Assembly: GCF_030812885.1 (NCBI RefSeq)
Contig: NZ_JAUSTO010000003.1
Coordinates: 62,001-126,000, forward strand
Source of the DNA: Moryella indoligenes
GTDB lineage: Bacteria; Bacillota; Clostridia; Lachnospirales; Lachnospiraceae
Direction of reading: 5' to 3'
DNA length: 64,000 bases
Shown here: in pieces, positions 51,384-60,066 of the stretch
Layout: each line of letters begins with the position of its first letter
Numbering within the stretch: the first letter of the stretch is position 1
Translations under genes and position numbers: made by a program
Notes under the pieces: model-generated
Seen by the model: only the letters and a program-made list of their open reading frames with translations
The model's database searches: none
What the model was told of the DNA's origin: nothing

Positions 51384-52487
51384 TCACTGCACCTCCTTTT
51401 TTCTGAACTGAATTTTATAGCGGATAAAAAACTCACAGCCGATCAGAAAGAAGAGAATAATGCCTGTGATGATATCCGAGAAGTTCTGGTTCAGCTTGTA
51501 CTGCGACGCAATCTGCACCGCGCCCTGCTGCATGAAGATGAGAAGCCCTGAGATGAGCAGCATAAACAACGGATTGAAATTCGCCATCCACGCGACGATG
51601 ATTGCGGTGAAACCTCTGCCGTTCGCTGTGCTGGTGGAGAGCGTGTGACTGGAGCCGCCGACGATCACCGCTCCTGCGAGACCGCAGATCGCGCCGGAAA
51701 TCGCCATGGTGCGGAGAATCACGCGGGGCACGTCGATGCCCGCATAGCGCGCCGTATTCTGGCTGGAGCCGACGACAGAGATCTCAAATCCCTGCTTGGA
51801 GCGCCTCAGATAGAAAAATACCAGCAGCGTGACCAGCAGAACGATGAGACAGCTCAGAATATACTGGCCGCCCGCAAAGCCGCTGCCACCGATAGCCGGA
51901 AACCAGCCCGCATGACTTTTCTGATTGATGGTGCCGACGCTGTTCGAGCCCTTCGGATTCTCCCAGAAGCAGATTGCAAAGGTCACAAGCTGCATGGCCA
52001 CATAATTCAGCATCAGAGTGAAGAGCGTCTCATTTGTATTGTACCTCGCCTTGAAATAGGCAGGAATGAGCCCCCAGAGCATTCCCGCCAGCGCACTGGT
52101 GACAAGCATGGCAGCAATGAGCAGAAAGCCCGGAAGTCTGTCTCCACAGTAGATCATGAGGGCCGCACTCAGCATGCCACCCATCAGGATCTGTCCCTCC
52201 GCGCCGATATTCCAGAAGCGCATGCGAAAAGCCGGCGTCAGTCCCACCGCAATGAGCAGGAGTATGACAGTCTCACGCACTGTGACCCAGAAGCGGCGTG
52301 CATTTCCCACGGCGCCCGCATAGAGCGCGCCGTAGACGCCGAAGGGATTCACCTGTGTCACCGCAACGATCACAGCCGCACAGACCACGAGCGCCAGCGC
52401 CAGCGCCGCCATATGGATGAGGCAGATCTTCGCAAAGCTGATCTGATTCCGCTTTGTCATATGAAACAGAGGCTCTCTGTTATTCAT
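51384..52487 (-). CDS. Nucleoside-type ABC transporter permease (NupP/YufP-like)
   Basis: Partner permease of the same importer. The 367-residue protein has multiple helices, FRMRFWNIGAEGQILMGG near residue 87, and a coupling segment near residue 240 (GIDVPRVILRTMAISGAICGLAGAV). It overlaps the ATPase gene by eight bases and the next permease follows by one base. AAGGAG lies in the upstream gene's end. The two permeases are related but distinct, as in other Bmp systems. Confidence 0.88.
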   Translation of the reverse strand: MNNREPLFHMTKRNQISFAKICLIHMAALALALVVCAAVIVAVTQVNPFGVYGALYAGAVGNARRFWVTVRETVILLLIAVGLTPAFRMRFWNIGAEGQILMGGMLSAALMIYCGDRLPGFLLIAAMLVTSALAGMLWGLIPAYFKARYNTNETLFTLMLNYVAMQLVTFAICFWENPKGSNSVGTINQKSHAGWFPAIGGSGFAGGQYILSCLIVLLVTLLVFFYLRRSKQGFEISVVGSSQNTARYAGIDVPRVILRTMAISGAICGLAGAVIVGGSSHTLSTSTANGRGFTAIIVAWMANFNPLFMLLISGLLIFMQQGAVQIASQYKLNQNFSDIITGIILFFLIGCEFFIRYKIQFRKKEVQ

Positions 52488-54030
52488 CTGCGCTCTCCTT
52501 TCCGGCAGTTCCGGTCATCATAAGACCCAGCTGCTCCTTTGTCGCCTGCCTCGCCTCCACGATGCCCGCGTTTCTCCCGCCCTGCAGCACGAGAATACGG
52601 TCGCAGAGCGCCAGCAGCACATCGAGATCCTCGCCGACACAGATCACCGCCGCGCCCTCCTCCTTCTGACGGCTCAGAAGATTGTATATCAAATAGGAGG
52701 AATTGATATCCAGTCCACGCACCGGGTACGCCGCCATCATAACCTTCGGATTGCCGGCGATCTCGCGGCCCACCAGCACCTTCTGCACATTTCCGCCGGA
52801 CAGACGCCCGATCGGCGTCTCCGTGTTCGGCGTCACAACCTCAAGCTCACTCACAATCTGCTGTGCCATCTTCTTCGGCGTCTCACGATCCGTAACAAAG
52901 GACTTTCCGGAGCGGTACGAGCGCAGCATGATATTATCCGTCAGATCCATGCTCCCCACAAGGCCCATACCGAGACGATCCTCGGGCACAAAGGCGAGAC
53001 GCACGCCGAGATCCTCGATCTCGATCGGCGTCATACTGCCGAGATCCTTCCGGCTCTCATCATCATTGATGTAGCAGATCTGTCCCTCATGCGCCTGAAG
53101 GCCCGCGATAGATTCCAGCAGCTCCTTCTGCCCGTTTCCGGAGATGCCCGCAATGCCGAGTATCTCTCCGCTGCGGAGTGTGAAGCTGATATCATCCAGC
53201 ACCTTCATTCCCTCCGCGTTCACACAGCTCACGTGCTCACAGATCAGGCGGTCCCGGAGGTTCTTCGGCTCACTCCTGTGAATGCCGAGATCCACTTTCT
53301 CCCCGACCATCATCTCCGTGAGAGAGCTCACAGAGGCATTTGCGGTCTCCACCGTGCCGATGTAACGCCCCTTCCGAAGCACTGCGACGCGGTCGGAGAT
53401 ATCCAGCACCTCGTTCAGCTTGTGGGTGATGATGATGATGGACTTTCCGTCCCTGCGCATGTTTCGGAGCACACTGAACAGCTTCTCCGTCTCCTGCGGC
53501 GTGAGCACAGCTGTCGGCTCGTCCAGAATCAGTATGTCCGCGCCGCGGTACAGCACCTTCACGATCTCCACCGTCTGCTTCTGAGAGACGGACATGCTGT
53601 ATATTTTTTCCGCAGGATCCAGCTGAAAGCCATACTTCTCGACAAGACAGCGCACCTCATCCTCAACGGCCTTCCGATTCAGTCTTCCCTTCCCCTTAAG
53701 TCCCAGAACGATATTCTCCGCCGCCGTCAGCACAGGGATCAGTTTGAAGTGCTGATGGATCATGCCGATGCGGAGCGCAAAGGCGTCCTTCGGCGAGCGA
53801 ATGGTCACCTCCTGCCCGTTCACCAGAATATGCCCCTCGTCCGGAAAATAAATTCCGGAGAGCATATTCATCAGCGTTGTCTTCCCGCTCCCGTTCTCTC
53901 CGAGTATCGAAAGTATCTCCCCCTGTCGAAGCGTGAGGTTGATATGGTCGTTTGCGACGACCTCTCCGAAGCGCTTGGTCACGTCCCGGAATTCGATTGC
54001 ATTCATCTCTCCCACAAAGCTTTCCTCCAT
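52480..54030 (-). CDS. Nucleoside-type ABC transporter ATP-binding protein (NupO/YufO-like)
   Basis: Two ABC domains in one chain of 516 residues, powering the Bmp importer. The first domain has Walker A GENGSGKT near residue 43 and Walker B LILDEPTAVL near residue 165, with a degenerate signature SVSQKQT. The second has GISGNGQKE in place of a normal Walker A near residue 290 and a good signature LSGGNVQK near residue 405, so its ATPase site is probably weak or absent; this is the norm for sugar/nucleoside-type ABC proteins. Start chosen at 54030 with AGGACGG; a start at 54006 (MNAIEF) is a real alternative. Confidence 0.9.
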   Translation of the reverse strand: MEESFVGEMNAIEFRDVTKRFGEVVANDHINLTLRQGEILSILGENGSGKTTLMNMLSGIYFPDEGHILVNGQEVTIRSPKDAFALRIGMIHQHFKLIPVLTAAENIVLGLKGKGRLNRKAVEDEVRCLVEKYGFQLDPAEKIYSMSVSQKQTVEIVKVLYRGADILILDEPTAVLTPQETEKLFSVLRNMRRDGKSIIIITHKLNEVLDISDRVAVLRKGRYIGTVETANASVSSLTEMMVGEKVDLGIHRSEPKNLRDRLICEHVSCVNAEGMKVLDDISFTLRSGEILGIAGISGNGQKELLESIAGLQAHEGQICYINDDESRKDLGSMTPIEIEDLGVRLAFVPEDRLGMGLVGSMDLTDNIMLRSYRSGKSFVTDRETPKKMAQQIVSELEVVTPNTETPIGRLSGGNVQKVLVGREIAGNPKVMMAAYPVRGLDINSSYLIYNLLSRQKEEGAAVICVGEDLDVLLALCDRILVLQGGRNAGIVEARQATKEQLGLMMTGTAGKESADE

Positions 54031-54184
54031 ACCGTCCTGCAAGTGCCGCGCCGGTTCAGGCAGACGCAGCGTGCCCCGGGCCGCATCCCTTCCCGCGTTT
54101 TCTTTATCTCTGATTCTCCGCGCCGGAGGGCGCTCCCGCCCGCCGTGCAAGGCTCATTATAGCATACTTCTTATAAACCTAAAA

Positions 54185-54216
54185 TCAGGCTCTGAAGGGA
54201 ATTCTTCAGAGCCTGA
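54185..54216 (-). terminator. Terminator between bmpA and the ABC transporter genes
   Basis: Perfect 13-pair stem TCAGGCTCTGAAG/CTTCAGAGCCTGA with a six-base loop; on the minus strand it is followed by TTTTAGG. It lies just after bmpA and about 150 bases before the ATPase start, so it probably gives partial read-through. Confidence 0.75.
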
Positions 54217-54232
54217 CTCAAAATTGAAACGC

Positions 54233-55480
54233 TTAATTCTGAACTGACTCGATGCCGTCCACGATGATGTCGAAGGCCGGCGCTGCGATGACCTCGGACT
54301 CATGGAAGTAGCCGTCGGAGATGTACTCTGTACCGTTCGGCGCATAGCTCTCAAGCGTCTCTCCGTTCACCGTAAATGTAGAGGTATCAAAGACGTGGAG
54401 CTCGCCGCTCTTGATCTGCTCCTCAATCTCCTTCACCTTCTCCTCTGTACCCGCCGCAACGGAGCTGCCAAGTGCGGAAATACGAACCGCATCCTCGTTG
54501 AAGCCCTCGGACCAGTCGGTCTCGATCGGCGTGCCGTCCAGCATGGACTGAATGGCATACTTATAATATACGGACCAGTGATTGGTCGGAGAAGTCAGCG
54601 CGGTATTCGGTGCGACGCTGGTCATATCCACATTGTAGCCGACGCAGGGAACGCCCTCCTCCTCGCATGCGGTCGGGGCACCTGTGGTGTCCGCGTGCTG
54701 GCTGATGAGAACACAGCCGTCGGAGATGAGCTGCTTTGCAGTCTCCGCCTCTGCTGCCGGATCCGCCCAGCTGTTGGTGTAGAGCACCTTCATGGTCGCC
54801 TCCGGAACGATGCTCTTTGCACCGAGATAAAAAGCGGTGAAGCCGGAGATCACTTCTGCGTAGGGATATGCGCCGACATAACCGATCTTGCAGGCGTCTG
54901 CGGTAAGCTTACCCTCGTCGATCATCTCCTTCAGCTTCATGCCCGCAACGACACCTGACACATAGCGCGCCTCGTAGATATTGTCAAAGTAGTTATGCAT
55001 ATTCGGGAGACCTGAGCTCGCCGCCTGGAATCCGGTCGCATGACAGAAGGTGATCTCCGGATGATTGCCGGCCGCTTCGATGAGATAGCTCTCGTGACCA
55101 AAGCTGGTTCCGATGATGAGCTGGCAGCCGTCGCTCGCCAGATCCTCAGCAGCATCCAGCGCGCTCTCGTCCTCACTAATATTGGTCTTCATGATAAGCT
55201 GATCCTCGCTGAGACCAAGCTCGCTCGCCGCGTCCTTGATGCCCTCCATGTGGGAAGCGGAGTAGCCCTCGTTCTCGTCACCGATGAAGAAGATACCGAT
55301 CTTCAGATCTTCCTTCGCAATGCCTTCTCCTGCAGCTTCGGTGCTCTCCTCCGCGGCAGCCTCGCTGCCCGCCGCCGGCTCCGCCGCAGCGGTTGTTGCT
55401 GTCTGTGCGGAGCTTCCGCAGCCCGCAAGCAGTACGCCCGCCATGGACACAGCACACAGTGCGCTCAATACCTTTCTCAT
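54233..55480 (-). CDS. BmpA-family basic membrane lipoprotein, nucleoside receptor
   Basis: Lipid-anchored receptor of the BmpA/Med family (PnrA-like), which bind purine nucleosides. The 415-residue protein has a lipoprotein signal with LLAGC near residue 20, an Ala/Glu/Thr linker, and the Bmp core (LKIGIFFIGDENEGYSASHMEGIKDAA near residue 58). Later motifs are IIGTSFGHESYLIEAA and AYPYAEVISGFTAFYLGA near residue 205. GGGAGGAAA precedes the ATG at 55480. It is first in the operon and followed by a hairpin before the ABC genes. Confidence 0.93.
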   Translation of the reverse strand: MRKVLSALCAVSMAGVLLAGCGSSAQTATTAAAEPAAGSEAAAEESTEAAGEGIAKEDLKIGIFFIGDENEGYSASHMEGIKDAASELGLSEDQLIMKTNISEDESALDAAEDLASDGCQLIIGTSFGHESYLIEAAGNHPEITFCHATGFQAASSGLPNMHNYFDNIYEARYVSGVVAGMKLKEMIDEGKLTADACKIGYVGAYPYAEVISGFTAFYLGAKSIVPEATMKVLYTNSWADPAAEAETAKQLISDGCVLISQHADTTGAPTACEEEGVPCVGYNVDMTSVAPNTALTSPTNHWSVYYKYAIQSMLDGTPIETDWSEGFNEDAVRISALGSSVAAGTEEKVKEIEEQIKSGELHVFDTSTFTVNGETLESYAPNGTEYISDGYFHESEVIAAPAFDIIVDGIESVQN

Positions 55481-55538
55481 TCGTCTTTCCTCCCTTATGT
55501 TCGCCGGCGTCCCTCGCCGACAGCCTTGAAACAGTTCT

Positions 55539-55567
55539 TGTATACCACATTTGCTCTGGCTCCGCAA
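55539..55567 (-). promoter_or_regulatory. Putative bmpA promoter
   Basis: Minus-strand TTGCGG (55562-55567) and TATACA (55539-55544) separated by 17 bases, about 58 bases before the bmpA ATG. I saw no clear terminator between it and trkH upstream. Confidence 0.5.
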
Positions 55568-55681
55568 GAGCCGTTGCGTGAAAGATCCTGCCGGAATTGT
55601 ACTTTTCCGAATACCCTGTTACACCCGGCCTGCATTTTCCGCTTCTCAGAAAGTACCGCTTCCATCAGCGGCTCTGAAACG

Positions 55682-57172
55682 TCATCCCGCTTCCTGCGCG
55701 CGCACTGTGCTCCTCGGCATGCGCTTTCTCCGCCACACGTCCGGCGAGAGCATAAAGAGGATGGGGAAAATCTCAAGTCTTCCGAGCAGCATATTAAAGG
55801 ACAGCACAAATTTTGAGAGGTCAGAAAAGCTGCTGAAGTTTCCTGTCGGTCCCACGACATCAAGTCCCGGACCTATATTGTTCATGGTGCAGAGCACCGC
55901 GCTGATCGTCGTGACCAGTCCCTTGCTGTCCAGAGAGATAATCATCATGGAAACCATCGCAATGAGAAGGTAGGCCGCCATGTATGCGGTGGTACCGAAC
56001 ATCACACCGTCCTCCACTCTGCGCCCGTCCATGCGGACGATGCTGACGCGACGCGGGTGTATCATCTGATTCATCTGCGCCTTCAGGTGCTTTGCCAGGA
56101 GCAGAATACGCGACACCTTGATGCCTCCGCCGGTGGAGCCTGCCGAGGCGCCCACGCACATGATGATGAGCAGAAGATAGCGCGAAAAATCCGGCCATCT
56201 GTCAAAATCCGCTGTACAGAAGCCTGTCGTCGTCATAATAGAGGAGACGGAAAAAAAGCTGTCGCGGAAAGCCTGAGGGATATTGCCCGCATACATCGGC
56301 ATGATGTTGATTCCGATCAGCAGAGAGGCAGCAATCAGAATGAGCCAGTAGCAGCGAAACTCCTCGTTCCGGAAGGCCTCCTTAAAATGCCTGGTCAGAA
56401 TCAGGTAATAGACAGAGAAGTTCACGCCAAAGAGCGCCATAAACACAGCAATGGTCATCTGTAAATATTGACTTTCATAGAAACCGATGCTGCTGTTATG
56501 TATGGCAAAGCCTCCGGTTCCGGCCGTCGCAAAGGCATTCAGCACCGAGTCGAAGAGCGGCATTCCGCCCGCGAGCAGCATAACAATCATCAGGACAGTC
56601 ATTCCAAAATATATGAGGTAGGTGATCTTCGCGGTCTTGCTGATCTTCGGAACGATCTTTCCCACTGCCGGCCCCGGGCTCTCCGCCTTCATCAGATTGA
56701 AGGGCTCTCCATTTCCCTTGGAGAGCGGAACAATTGCGAGCAGAAAGACGAGCACGCCCATGCCGCCGATCCAGTGCGAAAAGCTGCGCCAGTAGAGCAG
56801 ACCGTTTGAGAGCGCCTCCACATTCGTCAGTATGCTGGAGCCCGTCGTCGTAAAGCCCGACACCGTCTCAAACCAGCAGTCGATAAAGCGCGGAATCATT
56901 CCGCTGATGTAAAAGGGTAATGCTCCGATGAGAGACAGCACGATCCAGCCGAGCGCGCAGATCACAAAGCCCTCCCCCATGGAGATGGATTCCCGGCTCT
57001 TAAGCCTGCTGAGCAGAGTGCCCGGCAGGAGCGCCGCACAAATCGAGATCAGAAGGGCCCGCACTGTGGCAGGCTCCCCGAAGTACAGTGCAACCAGTAC
57101 GGCCGGGATCATAAAGATCCCCTCTACCAGCATGATATAGCCCATATATTTTCCGACCAGTCTGTAATTCAT
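55682..57172 (-). CDS. trkH: TrkH-type potassium transporter subunit
   Basis: Membrane pore of a Trk/Ktr potassium uptake system. The 496-residue protein has repeated membrane-pore-membrane units. The selectivity-type segments are ETVSGFTTTGSSIL near residue 100, TAGTGGFAIHN near residue 217, SSIMTTTGFCTADFD near residue 315 and, in the fourth position, TMNNIGPGLDV near residue 440. Its ATG overlaps the trkA stop as ATGA, so the gating subunit and pore are coupled in translation. Confidence 0.95.
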   Translation of the reverse strand: MNYRLVGKYMGYIMLVEGIFMIPAVLVALYFGEPATVRALLISICAALLPGTLLSRLKSRESISMGEGFVICALGWIVLSLIGALPFYISGMIPRFIDCWFETVSGFTTTGSSILTNVEALSNGLLYWRSFSHWIGGMGVLVFLLAIVPLSKGNGEPFNLMKAESPGPAVGKIVPKISKTAKITYLIYFGMTVLMIVMLLAGGMPLFDSVLNAFATAGTGGFAIHNSSIGFYESQYLQMTIAVFMALFGVNFSVYYLILTRHFKEAFRNEEFRCYWLILIAASLLIGINIMPMYAGNIPQAFRDSFFSVSSIMTTTGFCTADFDRWPDFSRYLLLIIMCVGASAGSTGGGIKVSRILLLAKHLKAQMNQMIHPRRVSIVRMDGRRVEDGVMFGTTAYMAAYLLIAMVSMMIISLDSKGLVTTISAVLCTMNNIGPGLDVVGPTGNFSSFSDLSKFVLSFNMLLGRLEIFPILFMLSPDVWRRKRMPRSTVRAQEAG

Positions 57173-58545
57173 GAAGCGCCCCCGTTCTCAAGGAAAATAT
57201 CCGTGAGATTTGAGATCATCCTCCGCGGATCCGCGATCACAATGATGGAGTCTCCCTTCATCAGCACATCCTGTCCGGTGGGTATGATAACCTGCTGATT
57301 TCGAACGATAGAGGCGATGAGGGTCGCTTTCTTCAGCCTGAGCTGCATGATGGGTACATTCAGAATGGCCGGGTGATCCGGTACCGTAAAGCCGAGCGCC
57401 TCCGCCTTGCCGTTACTAATGGTATAGAGCGTCTCAACACTGCCCTCCCTGGACTGACCGACCGCACGCACATAGCGGGTGATCTCATTCGCCGTGAGGC
57501 TCTTCGGACTCACCACTGCCCCGAGATTCGCAGAGCCGACGAGCTTCAGGTACTCAATCCGGTTTACCTTGGTGATGGTCATCTTTACGCCGATGGACTT
57601 TGCATAGAGAGAGATCATAATATTCTCCTCGTCAATACCGGTCAGCGGAACCACCGCGTCCATATCCGCGATGCCCTCTTCCTCAAGGAGCTCCTGAAGC
57701 GAGCCGTCTCCGTGGATAATATGAGCCTTCGGCAAACGCTCCACCAGCTGGCTGCACTTCTCCGGATCCGCCTCAACAATGGTGACACTGAGCCCCGCCC
57801 GCAGCAGATCGTCCGCGAGATAGAGTCCCGTCGAGCTTCCGCCGACGATCATCACCTTCCGTATACCCTCATTCCCTATGCCAAAGCGACGCAGAAGGAA
57901 GGGCAGATCCGAGGTTGCCGCCGCCATGCTGAGCTTATCTCCTGCCATGAGCTCTGTGGAGCCGGAGGGCACAAAGACCTCTCCCCGGCGCTCAATGGTA
58001 CAGATCAGGGCCTTCTTGTTCAGTATGGCCGGCATCTGATCCAGACGCTTTCCGTTCAGCTCGCCGTCCTTCGGCACGAGGAGCTCCACCATCTCCGCCT
58101 TGCCGCCCGCAAAGGAGCTGCGCGTAATAAAGGAAGGAAATTGCAGCAGGCGGAATATTTCCTTCGCACAGGTCTTCTCGGGGTTGATGGCAAGGGTCAG
58201 GCCAAAGCTGGATTTCAGGAGATTCATCTCCCGGTCGTACTCCTGATTCCGGACGCGCGCCACAGTGCTGCTGCACCCCAGCTTACCCGCAACCAGCGCC
58301 GTCAGCAGATTGATCTCATCGCTGTTCGTCACGGCGATCAGAAGGTCACAGCTCGCCGCCCCCGCCTCTCTCAGCACATCAATCGAGGCGCCGTTTCCAA
58401 CGACGATCGCCACATCCAGTTTCTCCTGCGTGTAGTAGAGCTTCTGCGGGTTATTGTCGATCACGACGATATCGTGCCCTTCCTTTGAGAGCTGCTGCAC
58501 CAGCAGAAGCCCTATCTTTCCATTTCCGACGACTATGATTTTCAT
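57169..58545 (-). CDS. trkA: TrkA, NAD-binding regulator of potassium uptake
   Basis: Peripheral gating subunit that binds the TrkH pore. The 458-residue protein has two tandem RCK (TrkA-N/TrkA-C) units. The first starts KIIVVGNGKIG (GxGxxG) with the acidic residue in VVIDNNPQK. The second begins KVMIVGGSSTGLYLADDL near residue 225. A TrkA-C ending lies at about residues 395-450. Starting at 58545 gives the family-typical start; the frame upstream is open for another 61 codons but reads into the promoter region and has no domain. A TATACT box lies at 58656-58661 on the minus strand with a poor -35. Confidence 0.95.
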   Translation of the reverse strand: MKIIVVGNGKIGLLLVQQLSKEGHDIVVIDNNPQKLYYTQEKLDVAIVVGNGASIDVLREAGAASCDLLIAVTNSDEINLLTALVAGKLGCSSTVARVRNQEYDREMNLLKSSFGLTLAINPEKTCAKEIFRLLQFPSFITRSSFAGGKAEMVELLVPKDGELNGKRLDQMPAILNKKALICTIERRGEVFVPSGSTELMAGDKLSMAAATSDLPFLLRRFGIGNEGIRKVMIVGGSSTGLYLADDLLRAGLSVTIVEADPEKCSQLVERLPKAHIIHGDGSLQELLEEEGIADMDAVVPLTGIDEENIMISLYAKSIGVKMTITKVNRIEYLKLVGSANLGAVVSPKSLTANEITRYVRAVGQSREGSVETLYTISNGKAEALGFTVPDHPAILNVPIMQLRLKKATLIASIVRNQQVIIPTGQDVLMKGDSIIVIADPRRMISNLTDIFLENGGAS

Positions 58546-58717
58546 ACTGCGCTCATTCTCCCTGTATCTGCTCTGAAGGCCGGGGCCTCCCAAAAAAATT
58601 TCAAAATAATTTAAGCTCAAGCTTCGCCTTCGGCTCGTTCTCGTTAAGTGCTCATAGTATACCACAAGGACGGCGAAGGGGAGGAGGCAAATTTTCACAC
58701 TGCACTCCGCCGGTAAA

Positions 58718-58747
58718 TTGACTTGCACAGCCTCAGGCGGGTATACT
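58718..58747 (+). promoter_or_regulatory. Putative promoter of the DUF2974 gene
   Basis: TTGACT (58718-58723) and TATACT (58742-58747) with an 18-base spacer, about 90 bases before the DUF2974 ATG. It lies in the 291-base divergent gap with trkA, which holds nothing else I can name. Confidence 0.5.
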
Positions 58748-58836
58748 GAAACTATCTATATCTCAGCTGATGCACTGTCTCCCTGCTCTCTCCGCAGCTC
58801 TCCGAGCAGAAACCGCCTCAGGAGGAAACATACATT

Positions 58837-59952
58837 ATGAAGACACAGAATATCATCGACTACACCGAAACGGTGCTGGAGCCCTTTGACCAGCTTCCCT
58901 TCTCTCCGCCGGACAGTCTCATTCTGTCCTGGTTCTCCTATTTTCACCTCGCCTCCTCCGTGCCAGAGGTCCGCGAGTGGCGCGGCGTGCGGCTTGCCGA
59001 GCTGTACCGGGCAGAGAGCTTTCCTGCGCTCTTCCACGATGTGTGGGAGGCGGAGGAAAGCCGTCGCCTGCTCAGTGCCATGGCTGCGAGCCCACGCTTT
59101 CGCAATATCCGTGTGAAGGGCTTCACGGAGCAGTTCGACAGCGGACTGGAGAAGCAGTTTGCTGCAGTCAGTCTCCAGCTTGACCGGAATCAGAGCTATA
59201 TCGCCTTCCGCGGCACCAACACAACGCTCATTGGATGGAAGGAAGATTTCAATATGGCCTTTCAGTCCCCTGTTCCCTCTCAGGCAGAGGCGGCCCGCTA
59301 TCTCCAGCGCGCTGCCCGGCACTGCCGCGGCATACTGCGCTGCGGAGGACACTCAAAGGGCGGCAATCTCGCCGTCTATGCGGCTGCAAAGAGCAGCGCC
59401 GCACTTCGGCGCCGCATGGAACGCGTCTACTCCCATGACGGTCCCGGCTTTCCCGCAGCAGTCCTTCAGGAGCCTGGCTTTCATGCCCTGAGCAGCCGCA
59501 TCCACAAGACGCTTCCGCAGTCCGCTGTGGTCGGTATGCTCCTTGAGCATCAGGAGCCCTTCCGCGTCGTGAAGAGCAGCAGGCTGAGTCTCCTCCAGCA
59601 TGATCCCTTCTCCTGGGAGATACAGGGGCAGGATTTTCACTACCTGAAGGAGCTCGCCCCGGATGCCCGCTACCTGAACCACACACTCAGCGAATGGCTG
59701 CACGAGCTCTCCCCCGAGGCGCGGGAGCGCTTTGTTGACTCACTCTACACTGTGGTCTCCTCAAATGATGCCAAGACCTTTCCTGAGCTTCTCGATGACT
59801 GGAAAACCAGCCTCCCCACCATTGCAAAGGCCGCCGCAAGTCTGGACGAGGATACCCAGAAATTTCTGCGTCAGACACTTATGGAGCTCGCCGCGCTGAG
59901 CCTCAAAAATTTTCCTTCTCTCCTGCTCCCCGCGCATCTTCCGGGCAGATAA
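58837..59952 (+). CDS. DUF2974 lipase-like alpha/beta-hydrolase
   Basis: The 371-residue protein belongs to the DUF2974 (Mbeg1-like) family, related to class 3 lipases. The nucleophile elbow is GHSKGGNLA (serine near residue 173), preceded by the strand SYIAFRGTNTTLIGWKEDF near residue 120, and followed by SHDGPGFP near residue 197. No signal peptide is visible, so it is probably cytoplasmic. The substrate is unknown. AGGAGG lies about ten bases before the ATG. It is the first gene of the plus-strand segment. Confidence 0.85.
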   Translation: MKTQNIIDYTETVLEPFDQLPFSPPDSLILSWFSYFHLASSVPEVREWRGVRLAELYRAESFPALFHDVWEAEESRRLLSAMAASPRFRNIRVKGFTEQFDSGLEKQFAAVSLQLDRNQSYIAFRGTNTTLIGWKEDFNMAFQSPVPSQAEAARYLQRAARHCRGILRCGGHSKGGNLAVYAAAKSSAALRRRMERVYSHDGPGFPAAVLQEPGFHALSSRIHKTLPQSAVVGMLLEHQEPFRVVKSSRLSLLQHDPFSWEIQGQDFHYLKELAPDARYLNHTLSEWLHELSPEARERFVDSLYTVVSSNDAKTFPELLDDWKTSLPTIAKAAASLDEDTQKFLRQTLMELAALSLKNFPSLLLPAHLPGR

Positions 59953-59963
59953 AATATTTTTTA

Positions 59964-60003
59964 TCAATACAAGTGTTGAAAAATTCGTCTTCTGTTCTAT
60001 AAT
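59964..60003 (+). promoter_or_regulatory. Putative promoter with operator-like palindrome before the RND cluster
   Basis: TTGAAA (59976-59981) and TATAAT (59998-60003), 16 bases apart. TCAATACAAGTGTTGA (59964-59979) is an inverted repeat with one mismatch that overlaps the -35, like a TetR-family operator. No regulator gene is in the visible flank. Confidence 0.5.
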
Positions 60004-60066
60004 AGGAGCATCGCGGGAGATGGAAAACACACCGCCTCCCACAAACTGTGTACAGGAGATGATTTT

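Noticed and set aside
54006..54150. Extended N-terminus for the Bmp ABC ATPase up to 54150
   Set aside because: The extra residues are Arg-rich with no domain and run into the region after the bmpA terminator; starts at 54030 or 54006 fit the family.
58546..58650. c-di-AMP (ydaO-type) riboswitch before trkA
   Set aside because: Such riboswitches often control potassium transporters, but the roughly 100-base leader is short and the conserved core could not be found.
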